Assembly (NCBI GenBank): GCA_030834365.1
Contig: JAURFJ010000067.1
Location: 1-6,652 of the forward strand
Source: Flavobacteriaceae bacterium
GTDB taxonomy: Bacteria > Bacteroidota > Bacteroidia > Flavobacteriales > Flavobacteriaceae
Length of the DNA: 6,652 nt
Reading direction: 5' to 3'
Shown here: positions 1 to 6,342 of the stretch, in pieces
Position numbering within the stretch: position 1 is the first letter of the stretch
How the letters are laid out: each line of letters begins with the position of its first letter
Notes under the pieces: generated by a model
What the model saw: the letters and a program-made list of their open reading frames with translations, nothing else
Told to the model about the DNA's origin: nothing
Databases searched by the model: none
Translations under genes and position numbers: made by a program

Positions 1-568
1 CGGCGCCACTCGAATGAACATGTCGCAAACCATCATGGGCACAAGTCAGTTTAAAGAGAGCACATAGAAGGGGATAGTCTCCGGCATGGGCATGCTTACT
101 TTCTGGCTTAACGCGTTGACTCACCCAATGCACAAAGGTGGGCATGGCGGCCACCGCGCGGCTCACTACAAAATCGAATGTTTCTGGGACTTGCTCTATG
201 CGCTCATTTAAGGTGCGCACATTTTTTAAAGACAAGGCTTCTACTACCTCATTAACCACCTTTAATTTTTTTCCAATAGAATCCACCAGGGTAAACTGCA
301 CCTCAGGAAACAAGATGGCTAGCGGAATGCCCGGAAACCCTCCGCCCGTTCCCACGTCGACCACAGATGACCCAGGTAAGAATTCAGTGTACAATGCTAT
401 GCTCATGGAGTGCAATACATGCCGCTCGTACAACTCCTCAACGTCTTTGCGAGAAACCACGTTAATCTTTTCATTCCAGTCGCTGTAAAGCAGGGCTAGC
501 TGCTCGATCTGATTTTGTTGCAGATCTGACAAATCTGAAAAATACTGATATATAAGGCTGTGGTTCAT
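1..568 (-). CDS. rsmG: 16S rRNA (guanine527-N7)-methyltransferase RsmG, partial (3' end beyond window)
   Basis: RsmG (GidB) uses S-adenosylmethionine to methylate N7 of G527 in the 530 loop of 16S rRNA; it is a cytoplasmic, single-domain Rossmann methyltransferase. The frame read from the ATG at 568 stays open to the left edge (189 codons). Visible family signatures are an N-terminal helix with WNEKINVVSR (residues 31-40), ERHVLHS (48-54), the SAM-binding loop VVDVGTGGGFPGIPLA (69-84), the acidic segment LVDSIGKK (94-101) and FDFVVSRAVA (131-140). Family members are about 205-210 residues, so the stop should lie shortly outside the window. One oddity: from about residue 157 (below position 100) the translation no longer resembles RsmG, and the expected G-x-x-Y-x-L-K-G segment is missing. 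This may mean a frameshift, an assembly error near a contig end, or a divergent tail. The gene is divergent from the aminotransferase gene. Identity is secure for residues 1-155 and uncertain beyond. Confidence 0.9.
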   Translation of the reverse strand, partial: MNHSLIYQYFSDLSDLQQNQIEQLALLYSDWNEKINVVSRKDVEELYERHVLHSMSIALYTEFLPGSSVVDVGTGGGFPGIPLAILFPEVQFTLVDSIGKKLKVVNEVVEALSLKNVRTLNERIEQVPETFDFVVSRAVAAMPTFVHWVSQRVKPESKHAHAGDYPLLCALFKLTCAHDGLRHVHSSGA

Positions 569-582
569 GGCGCTTCAAAACA

Positions 583-611
583 CAAAATTATCATTAACAT
601 TGCACTTCAAA
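583..611 (-). promoter_or_regulatory. Bacteroidota-type promoter for rsmG
   Basis: Reading the minus strand, TTTG (608-611) is followed after 17 bases by TAATTTTG (583-590). The second element matches the Bacteroidota -7 consensus TAnnTTTG exactly, and the spacing is within the usual 17-23 bases from the -33 TTG. The -7 element ends 14 bases before the rsmG ATG at 568, predicting a leader of only about 8-10 nucleotides. Inferred from sequence match only. Confidence 0.6.
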
Positions 612-626
612 CGCGCTTTATTTAAA
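600..626 (+). promoter_or_regulatory. weak candidate promoter for the aminotransferase gene
   Basis: In the 62-base divergent gap, TTG at 600-602 precedes an A/T-rich TATTTAAA (619-626) by 16 bases, just upstream of the ATG at 631. It keeps the TA of the -7 consensus but lacks the TTTG part, so it is a weak match. It overlaps the better rsmG promoter on the other strand, so the two could interfere if both are used. The A-rich bases before the ATG are typical of Bacteroidota start sites, which usually lack a Shine-Dalgarno sequence. Confidence 0.25.
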
Positions 627-630
627 AATC

Positions 631-1821
631 ATGTCATCAAACGTTTCGTCACGCATTCAAAGCATGGAGACCTCGGCCACCCTAGCCATGGCCGCCAAAG
701 CAAGAGAGCTTAAAACACAAGGAATAGACATCATTGGCCTGAGTTTAGGAGAGCCTGATTTTAACATCCCAGACTTCATTAAAGAGGCCGCGAAGAAGGC
801 CATTGACGAAAATTACAGCAGCTACACCGCGGTTGACGGATATGCTGAACTTAAAGAGGCGATTGCACACAAGTTTAAAAGAGACAACGGCTTGAGCTAT
901 GCCCCCAGCCAGATTGTGGTTTCAACAGGAGCTAAACAGTCGTTGTACAACATAGCCATGGCTGTGCTGAATCCTGGAGACGAAGTGATACTTCCGGCTC
1001 CCTACTGGGTCTCTTATCGCGATATTGTCAAACTCGCAGAGGGTGTTCCTGTAGAGGTTTCGACTGCGATTGAGGCCGACTTTAAGATGACGGCCACCCA
1101 ATTGGCTGAGGCCATTACACCAAAGACAAAGATGCTGTGGTTTAGCTCTCCTTGCAACCCCAGTGGTTCTTTTTACCACAAGAGTCAGCTAGAGGCCATC
1201 GCGGAGGTACTCAAGGATCATCCGCAGATCATTGTGGTCTCTGACGAGATATACGAGCATATCAATTTCTCCAACAACGGGCATTGCAGCATAGCCAGTA
1301 TCGATGGTATGTACGACAGAACGGTAACGGTAAACGGTGTTTCTAAGGCCTTTGCAATGACCGGATGGCGTATTGGATATATCGGAGGCCCTGAATGGAT
1401 CGCCAAAGCCTGTACCAAACTTCAGGGACAGGTGACCAGCGGCGCAAATTCTATTGCCCAACGCGCAGTAATAGAGGCCCTGATGGCTCCGGTAGAACGC
1501 ATTCAATACATGGTCGATGCGTTTAAAAATCGCCGTGACCTCGTACTTGAGCTTCTCGTTCAAATAGACGGGTTTAAAGTGAACGTTCCTGAAGGAGCTT
1601 TCTATGTTTTCCCAGACATATCACACTACTTTGGCAAAACCCTAAAAGGAGTACGCATCAACAATGCCTCAGATTTTGCCTTGTTTTTACTCGAACACGC
1701 TCAGGTGGCCACCGTCACAGGTGAAGCATTTGGTGATGAGAATTGCATTCGCATCTCATATGCGGCCTCAGAAGAAACCCTCACAGAAGCCATAAAACGC
1801 ATCGCAGAGGCGGTCTCTTAG
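631..1821 (+). CDS. aspC: class I PLP-dependent aminotransferase, aspartate aminotransferase type
   Basis: A 396-residue fold-type I, subgroup I-gamma aminotransferase like the Thermus and Bacillus aspartate aminotransferases, which interconvert aspartate + 2-oxoglutarate and oxaloacetate + glutamate in the cytoplasm. Visible hallmarks are SLGEPDF at 38-44 (substrate-carboxylate loop), STGAKQSL at 98-105 (PLP phosphate cup), PYW at 124-126 (W126 stacks on the PLP ring), PCNPSG at 174-179 (N176), SDEIYEH at 204-210 (D205 contacts the pyridine nitrogen, Y208 the PLP oxygen), SKAFAMTGWRIGY at 238-250 with Schiff-base K239, and R374 in NCIRISYA (371-378), which binds the substrate alpha-carboxylate. 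Length is normal for the family and all catalytic residues are present. The start at 631 fits the family N-terminus (SSRIQSMETSATLAMAAKARELK region). Substrate preference cannot be fixed from sequence; related enzymes also act on prephenate, tyrosine or kynurenine. ubiE follows after 35 bases. Confidence 0.93.
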   Translation: MSSNVSSRIQSMETSATLAMAAKARELKTQGIDIIGLSLGEPDFNIPDFIKEAAKKAIDENYSSYTAVDGYAELKEAIAHKFKRDNGLSYAPSQIVVSTGAKQSLYNIAMAVLNPGDEVILPAPYWVSYRDIVKLAEGVPVEVSTAIEADFKMTATQLAEAITPKTKMLWFSSPCNPSGSFYHKSQLEAIAEVLKDHPQIIVVSDEIYEHINFSNNGHCSIASIDGMYDRTVTVNGVSKAFAMTGWRIGYIGGPEWIAKACTKLQGQVTSGANSIAQRAVIEALMAPVERIQYMVDAFKNRRDLVLELLVQIDGFKVNVPEGAFYVFPDISHYFGKTLKGVRINNASDFALFLLEHAQVATVTGEAFGDENCIRISYAASEETLTEAIKRIAEAVS

Positions 1822-1842
1822 AGTCCCTTAGAAAACGGATTG

Positions 1843-1850
1843 TATCTTTG
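1843..1850 (+). promoter_or_regulatory. -7 promoter element directly in front of ubiE
   Basis: TATCTTTG is an exact match to the Bacteroidota -7 consensus TAnnTTTG and lies six bases before the ubiE ATG at 1857, in the 35-base gap after the aminotransferase stop. Transcription starting a few bases downstream would begin at or beside the start codon, giving an essentially leaderless mRNA. I see no good -33 TTG at the right distance (about 1821-1824), so promoter activity is likely but unproven. If it is real, ubiE-porT form their own transcription unit. Confidence 0.55.
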
Positions 1851-1856
1851 CAGCCT

Positions 1857-2579
1857 ATGCAGGTAGTTCCGTATAAAGGCTCCACCGAGTCTAAGAAAAA
1901 GCAGGTTTCTGAAATGTTTAACGGCATTTCTGGTCAATACGACCAGATGAACCGTTTGATCACCTTTGGGGTAGACCTCAGATGGCGAAAAATACTCATT
2001 GAAAAAGTAGCTTCGCTTTCGCCTAAAAACGTGCTTGACGTGGCCACTGGAACGGGAGATTTAGCCCTAGCCATAGCCAGAGAGACCCAAGCTCAGGTGA
2101 TCGGTTTAGACATTTCAGCCGGAATGCTCGCCGTGGGCGCTGAAAAGATTAAAACAGCCCATTTGCAGCAGCGAGTAGATATGATTCTTGGAGACAGCGA
2201 ATCTATGGCCTTTGAAGACAATCATTTTGATGTAGTAACCGTAGCCTTTGGCGTTCGTAATTTCGAGCACTTAGAGCGTGGACTGCTAGAGATTAAGCGT
2301 GTACTTAAGCCTGGTGGAACACTGGCCGTTTTGGAGACCTCCGTCCCTACCAACCCATTTTTTAAATTAGGCTACTTAATGCACACACGGCTTATGCTTC
2401 CGCTTATCAGCAAACTATTTGCTACAGACAAACGTGCTTACAGTTACCTCGTGGCCTCGGCCTCTAGTTTTCCGTATAACGAATCCTTCACGGCCATCTT
2501 GAAAAAAGTGGGGTTTAGCTCAGCTCAGTACAAACAGCAAACCTTTGGAGCCGCTTGCATCTACTATGCGAAAAAATAA
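1857..2579 (+). CDS. ubiE: demethylmenaquinone methyltransferase (UbiE/MenG)
   Basis: A 240-residue SAM-dependent C-methyltransferase of the UbiE/COQ5 family. In menaquinone-using Bacteroidota it converts demethylmenaquinone to menaquinone, the last step of quinone synthesis, at the inner face of the cytoplasmic membrane. Family marks are VSEMFNGISGQYDQMNRLIT (17-36), SAM motif I VLDVATGTGDLALAIA (59-74), the acidic GLDIS (83-87), GDSE (112-115), TVAFGVRNFEHLERGLLEI (128-146), RVLKPGG (148-154) and the C-terminal YSYLVASASSFP (195-206). I chose the ATG at 1857 because it gives the normal family length and starts just before the conserved KKKQVSEMF block. The longer in-frame start at 1743 would run 79 bases back into the aminotransferase gene and encode unrelated residues. 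The last 14 bases overlap porT, implying co-transcription and probably translational coupling. The exact quinone substrate is inferred from lineage, not sequence. Confidence 0.94.
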   Translation: MQVVPYKGSTESKKKQVSEMFNGISGQYDQMNRLITFGVDLRWRKILIEKVASLSPKNVLDVATGTGDLALAIARETQAQVIGLDISAGMLAVGAEKIKTAHLQQRVDMILGDSESMAFEDNHFDVVTVAFGVRNFEHLERGLLEIKRVLKPGGTLAVLETSVPTNPFFKLGYLMHTRLMLPLISKLFATDKRAYSYLVASASSFPYNESFTAILKKVGFSSAQYKQQTFGAACIYYAKK

Positions 2580-3159
2580 GCTGTACATATTGATCTTTTT
2601 GGCGCTTTTTAGCGGTCTTGGCTTACAGGCCCAAAAAAAGTTTAGACCCTCACTAAATCTGAGCGGATCTGACGAAGAGCTATGGAATTTCGGCGTGATG
2701 TTTGGTAATTATCCTGAAACAGGCCTAGACTGGCTAGAGGGGTTTAATGTGCGCTTAATTGCTGAAAGAAACCTAATTGAACGTCTTGATTTACGAATTG
2801 AACCAGGTATTATTTTCGAAAAATTGAGACCCAATTCAGCTACCTCCGTCACCTCATCGGAACCTTTTGAATCGTCCTCTACCGAAATTCAAATCCCATT
2901 AGTTTTTAAATACAGTTCGAATCGGGCAAGCAACGTAAACCCTTTTGTGCTAGGCGGATACCAACCAGTCTTCCGCTTTGACAATCAAGAATTAATTCAT
3001 TATATCGAAGCAGGTTTTGGATTTGACTTTTACCTGCGCAAAAGCAAGGCCGCCCTTCACATGCGATTAAATAAGAATCTCTCGAATGCTGCTAGCAGTG
3101 GCATTTTCATCGGCTTTAGCGTAGAAACCCGAGACGGTTGGAAATTGTATAGGCAATAA
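2566..3159 (+). CDS. porT: type IX secretion/gliding protein PorT (SprT), outer-membrane beta-barrel
   Basis: PorT is an outer-membrane-associated component required for the type IX secretion system, which exports adhesins and hydrolases and supports gliding in Bacteroidota. The ATG at 2566 gives a standard signal peptide: MRKNK basic start, hydrophobic core at 6-20, and cleavage near LQAQ (20-23). The 197-residue product then shows alternating-polarity barrel strands. These include LDLRIEPGIIFE (74-85), a short low-complexity loop (91-105), STEIQIPLVFKYSSNR (105-120), NPFVLGGYQPVFRF (125-138) and IEAGFGFDFYL (147-157), a series I recognise from the PorT family. It is somewhat shorter than the roughly 220-250 residues I recall for homologues. 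An earlier in-frame ATG at 2545 would put seven extra residues before the signal peptide and is less likely. It overlaps ubiE by 14 bases and runs convergently into the RNA methyltransferase gene. Its last 14 codons lie in that overlap and encode a polar tail (TRDGWKLYRQ) after the final strand. Confidence 0.82.
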   Translation: MRKNKLYILIFLALFSGLGLQAQKKFRPSLNLSGSDEELWNFGVMFGNYPETGLDWLEGFNVRLIAERNLIERLDLRIEPGIIFEKLRPNSATSVTSSEPFESSSTEIQIPLVFKYSSNRASNVNPFVLGGYQPVFRFDNQELIHYIEAGFGFDFYLRKSKAALHMRLNKNLSNAASSGIFIGFSVETRDGWKLYRQ

Positions 3160-3865
3160 CTGCTCCAGATATGGCGGCATTTAGGCTTTCAACTGCTGAA
3201 CCTTTGGCACTCGGAATGGTGATGCGTTGAGTGAGAAGACTGGCTACCGCATCCGAAATTCCGTGTCCCTCATTACCTAGAACCAATACACCCTTTGGGG
3301 CCGGATCGAACTGCTCAAGTGAAACCCCCTTGAGATCTGCCCCTACAATAGGCATTTCTAACTGCTGAAGCGTTTTAGGTAGATCATCGTACACGCAATT
3401 CATTCGCGCATAGGAGCCCATACTTGACTGTACCACTTTGGCGCTGTAACAATCGACTGTATGTGCTGAGCAGAGCAGGTGCTTAAACCCGAACCAATCT
3501 AAGGTGCGCATCAGTGTTCCTAAATTACCGGGGTCTTGAATGTCATCTAGCGCTACAATCCACTCGTTTGAGGGTAATGGCCTGGATTTGGGTTTTTCAA
3601 AGAGCCCAAGCACCGCCGAAGGTGTACTCAAGTGAGACAGTTTCTTCATATCAGCAAGGTCAATGCGCATAGCTGATATGCCCCAATCTTCGTGTAGCGA
3701 TTCCACAAGTCGATCCTCTGTTACCAAACAGTGAACGAGCTTTAGGCCACTCTGTAATCCCTCCTGAACAGATTTTAATCCTTCAGCACAAAATTGCCCC
3801 TGCTGATCTCGGTGCTTTTTCTGCTTTAACTGTTGAATTTGCTTGGCTATAGCTCGAGTAAGCAT
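3116..3865 (-). CDS. TrmH/SpoU-family RNA 2'-O-methyltransferase (RlmB-like)
   Basis: A 249-residue SPOUT-superfamily enzyme that would transfer a methyl group from SAM to a ribose 2'-OH in rRNA or tRNA. The N-terminal part (about 1-92) resembles the SpoU substrate-binding domain, with QGQFCAEGLKSVQEGL at 22-37. The C-terminal knotted domain carries all three SpoU motifs: motif 1 LDDIQDPGNLGTLMRT (106-121; N114, R120), motif 2 LVLGNEGHGISD (194-205; N198, E199) and motif 3 IPSAKGSAVESLNAAISG (217-234; S227-L228-N229). Length is normal for two-domain members and the catalytic residues are present. The target RNA cannot be told from sequence: RlmB (23S G2251), TsnR-like and TrmH-like enzymes share these motifs. 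The gene is divergent from tamL with 25 bases between start codons and overlaps the 3' end of porT by 44 bases. Its last few residues (LGFLR) appear to be a small extension coded in the overlap. Confidence 0.9.
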   Translation of the reverse strand: MLTRAIAKQIQQLKQKKHRDQQGQFCAEGLKSVQEGLQSGLKLVHCLVTEDRLVESLHEDWGISAMRIDLADMKKLSHLSTPSAVLGLFEKPKSRPLPSNEWIVALDDIQDPGNLGTLMRTLDWFGFKHLLCSAHTVDCYSAKVVQSSMGSYARMNCVYDDLPKTLQQLEMPIVGADLKGVSLEQFDPAPKGVLVLGNEGHGISDAVASLLTQRITIPSAKGSAVESLNAAISGAVIAYTISNRLGFLR

Positions 3866-3878
3866 GCGTTTTTTAGTT

Positions 3879-3886
3879 TAATTTTA
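3879..3886 (+). promoter_or_regulatory. candidate -7 promoter element for tamL
   Basis: TAATTTTA differs from the TAnnTTTG consensus only at the last base and is followed by CCCC and the tamL ATG at 3891. As at ubiE, this spacing predicts a leaderless or nearly leaderless mRNA. No clear -33 TTG is present at the expected distance; that region lies inside the 5' end of the divergent methyltransferase gene. Promoter sequences for both divergent genes would have to overlap the opposite coding regions because the gap is only 25 bases. Confidence 0.4.
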
Positions 3887-3890
3887 CCCC

Positions 3891-6296
3891 ATGAGTTTCA
3901 GGCAAATTACCTGTTCAAAGGCGTTTCTAAAGGTAATTCTATTTCTTTCTTCCGCATGGATCGTTTCGTGCAGTACAGTGAGAAAGCTTCCAGAAGGTGC
4001 AGCGCTTCTTACTAAAAACGAAATAAGTGTTAACGGCGAACCCTCGTCAGATCCGGCCCTGAAATCAGGTCTTAGGCAAAAAGCGAACAAACGCGCCTTG
4101 GGCGTACCCCTTAAACTGTTGCTTTTTCAAGCGGCAAGCGAAAAAGGTACAGGCTTTAACCGCTGGCTACGATCTAAGGGTGAGCCACCAGTTATCTATG
4201 ATTCTATAGAATCGGTGCTCAGCCTAGCTAGACTCAATCGCGCCTACCGAAAACTCGGATATTTTAACACCTCTTCTCGGTTCGATTTAAGCTACTCTAA
4301 GCAACAGAAAATGGTGAAACAGCAATTTTCAGTAAGTACTGGGGATCGGTTCACCGTTGATTCAGTGGGGCTTAAAATTGACAACCCTAATCTGCGTGCC
4401 TTAATAGAAAAACACAGCTCATCAAGTCTTATTGCTTCAGGAAAATTCGTGAACATCGATGAGCTTGAAGCCGAGCGTCAACGCCTACTGAACACACTGC
4501 GCAATGAGGGAGCTTTCGGTTTACAAAAGAGCAGCATTCGTTTTGAAATAGACGGAGACACCACAAAAACCAATGCGACAAAAACTCTAGACCTATTCAC
4601 CGTTATAGATGAATCGGCTGACACCCAGCTCTACCAAGTTGGTAGCGTTCGGGTGTACATTGATCAACTCAATGAAGTGTCTACGACAGCGTCTGACACG
4701 ATAAATCGCTTGTTGTTTTACACCTCTGACAGCACCTTGGATTTAGAAGAAATCGAACAGCGTATTGCCTTCAAACCCGAAGCGCGCTACAGCGATAGCT
4801 TTCGAACGGTCACTTTAGACCAATTGGGGCAACTGAACTACTTCACTTACCCTTCGTTTAACTATCAAGCCAGCGACAACCAAACCGTTGACCTCAACCT
4901 TTATTTACGCTCTCGAAAACGTTACTCGCTTACAGCCGATTTTGATATAACGCATTCGGCTATTCAGCAAATTGGCACCTCGCTGCGCTCTTCTATTCTT
5001 GCTAGAAATGTGTTTGGTTCTTTTGAAAATCTAAGCCTTTCCCTGAGCGGAACCATTGGAAATTCGATCATACCCGGAGCCAATATTACCTCTGAATTGG
5101 GTGTAGACCTCAATCTAAGTTTTCCTAGATGGTGGTTTGGCGTCTCCCTAGAAGACTGGGCCTCTCAAGAAAAAAATCCGCTGAGCACCCTGCAACTGGG
5201 CACTGTTTTTCAGCAAAACTTAGGTCTAGATCGGCAAACCATAAATGGCATTTACCGATTTAGTTTTAGAGATAGGGGCGCACAGCACACCCTGGAGTTT
5301 CCTAAAATCTCCTATGTGAATAACCTAAACCCCGATAATTTCTTTACTATCTATAGAAACACTTATGAAACCTTAGACGAGCAAGCAACTGGCTTAAAAG
5401 AAGACGGGCTGTATGCCGATTTCTTTGAGCCGTCTATAAGCGGTACAGCAGTGCAACTGCGAATTCCAGAGGGAACCGCTGCTTTTATATCAGCAGTACA
5501 AAGCGGAGAAATAGCTCTTGAGGCTGAATCTGCCTTGCTGGTTAGGCGCATAGAAGAGCGCCGGGAACGCTTAACAGAGAACAATTTCATTCTCTCCTCG
5601 AGCTACGCCTATCTAAAAGAAAACACTACAAACCGCAACGCCTCAGACTACAAGCAGTTTTTTTCGAAACTTGAATTCTCCGGATTTTTGTTAGACGCAC
5701 TCGAGCCCTTTAATCGCCCAGGCGAGCTGTTCAATGTAGCCTACGCGCATTACATCAAGTCAGAAGTTCAATTCATTCGTCACTGGCCTACTGGACAGCG
5801 CTCAAGTGCCGCTTTGAGGGCCTACGGAGGACTGGCTATTCCATTTGGGCGCTCCAATACCATTCCGTTTGTTCGCAGTTTTTTTGCCGGCGGAACCAAC
5901 GATATCAGGGCCTGGAATCCGTATACGCTGGGACCTGGAACGACCAATCAAATCAACGAATTTAACGACGCCAACTTAAAACTAACCCTAAGCGGTGAAT
6001 GGAGGTTTCCCTTATCCCGAAGCTTATACGGAGCGCTGTTTACCGATATCGGAAATATCTGGAACGCCCTAGACGGAACCGAAAATGAAGAAGCGATTTT
6101 CTACGGCTGGAAATCCTTAAAAGACAGTGCGATTGCCTCAGGATTCGGATTCAGATACGACTTCGACTATTTCATCTTTCGCTTAGACTTGGCCTGGAAG
6201 GTGCACAATCCGGCCCTAAACGGCAGTGAACGCTGGATTTTTAACCGCCCTCAAAACAATGCGCTTTTCAACATTGGAATCAATTATCCGTTTTAA
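3891..6296 (+). CDS. tamL: TamL: BamA/TamA-family outer-membrane assembly lipoprotein
   Basis: An 801-residue Omp85-superfamily protein of the Bacteroidota TamL type, thought to work with inner-membrane-anchored TamB in outer-membrane protein or surface biogenesis. It has a lipoprotein signal peptide: hydrophobic core about 11-22, lipobox IVSC with lipidated C27, then STVRKLPEG as in TamL proteins. Three POTRA-like periplasmic repeats follow (roughly 35-135, 140-222 and 232-340, judged by eye), with GYFNTSSR and LNYFTYPSF as typical repeat-end strands. The C-terminal barrel spans about 345-801. It contains the substrate-loop signature GGTNDIRAWNP (667-677, counterpart of the VRGF motif in loop 6) and ends in NIGINYPF, a terminal aromatic beta-signal. 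Length is normal. No acidic residues follow C27, so a classic surface-export signal (K-D/E type) is absent. The start at 3891 is supported by the signal peptide beginning there and by the -7-like element upstream. BamA itself is a less likely identity, since it is normally not a lipoprotein and has five POTRA domains. Confidence 0.88.
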   Translation: MSFRQITCSKAFLKVILFLSSAWIVSCSTVRKLPEGAALLTKNEISVNGEPSSDPALKSGLRQKANKRALGVPLKLLLFQAASEKGTGFNRWLRSKGEPPVIYDSIESVLSLARLNRAYRKLGYFNTSSRFDLSYSKQQKMVKQQFSVSTGDRFTVDSVGLKIDNPNLRALIEKHSSSSLIASGKFVNIDELEAERQRLLNTLRNEGAFGLQKSSIRFEIDGDTTKTNATKTLDLFTVIDESADTQLYQVGSVRVYIDQLNEVSTTASDTINRLLFYTSDSTLDLEEIEQRIAFKPEARYSDSFRTVTLDQLGQLNYFTYPSFNYQASDNQTVDLNLYLRSRKRYSLTADFDITHSAIQQIGTSLRSSILARNVFGSFENLSLSLSGTIGNSIIPGANITSELGVDLNLSFPRWWFGVSLEDWASQEKNPLSTLQLGTVFQQNLGLDRQTINGIYRFSFRDRGAQHTLEFPKISYVNNLNPDNFFTIYRNTYETLDEQATGLKEDGLYADFFEPSISGTAVQLRIPEGTAAFISAVQSGEIALEAESALLVRRIEERRERLTENNFILSSSYAYLKENTTNRNASDYKQFFSKLEFSGFLLDALEPFNRPGELFNVAYAHYIKSEVQFIRHWPTGQRSSAALRAYGGLAIPFGRSNTIPFVRSFFAGGTNDIRAWNPYTLGPGTTNQINEFNDANLKLTLSGEWRFPLSRSLYGALFTDIGNIWNALDGTENEEAIFYGWKSLKDSAIASGFGFRYDFDYFIFRLDLAWKVHNPALNGSERWIFNRPQNNALFNIGINYPF

Positions 6297-6306
6297 AAGC
6301 ATTTAG

Positions 6307-6314
6307 TACATTTG
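6307..6314 (+). promoter_or_regulatory. -7 promoter element for the fba gene
   Basis: TACATTTG matches TAnnTTTG exactly and lies in the 46-base gap after tamL, 28 bases before the aldolase ATG at 6343. It predicts a leader of roughly 20-25 bases, rich in A and without a Shine-Dalgarno sequence. A -33 TTG is not evident at the usual distance, since the region upstream is the tamL 3' end. It suggests that the aldolase gene is transcribed independently of tamL. No terminator hairpin is visible in the gap. Confidence 0.5.
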
Positions 6315-6342
6315 ACGACTAACATCAATAAAACTCGAACAA

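Noticed and set aside
83..95. Tandem GGCATG-GGCATG repeat in the rsmG tail, considered as a slippage site explaining the loss of similarity
   Set aside because: It is only two 6-base copies, and gain or loss of one copy would not change the frame, so it cannot by itself account for a frameshift.
138..488. 116-residue plus-strand open frame opposite rsmG
   Set aside because: It lies wholly on the antisense strand of a clear RsmG coding region, has a Ser/Thr-rich low-complexity translation and no recognisable domain.
922..1563. Three minus-strand open frames inside the aminotransferase gene
   Set aside because: All are antisense shadows of a strongly conserved protein, without start-site signals or domains.
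1743..1856. Upstream in-frame start for ubiE giving a 278-residue protein
   Set aside because: The extra 38 residues overlap the end of the aminotransferase gene and encode an Arg/His-rich shadow sequence; the start at 1857 gives the normal family length.
2545..2565. Earlier in-frame ATG for porT
   Set aside because: It would place seven residues, including acidic E2, before the basic start of a well-formed signal peptide and lengthen the overlap with ubiE.
3089..3098. Perfect 10-base palindrome CTGCTAGCAG near the porT 3' end, considered as a terminator or operator
   Set aside because: It has no loop and no following T-run, is short enough to arise by chance, and lies within conserved coding sequence.
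3833..4090. Small open frames on both strands around the methyltransferase-tamL junction
   Set aside because: They overlap the first codons of both real genes in other frames and have no independent support.
5363..5590. 75-residue minus-strand open frame inside tamL
   Set aside because: Antisense shadow of the barrel region; Ser/Lys/Arg-rich and without family resemblance.
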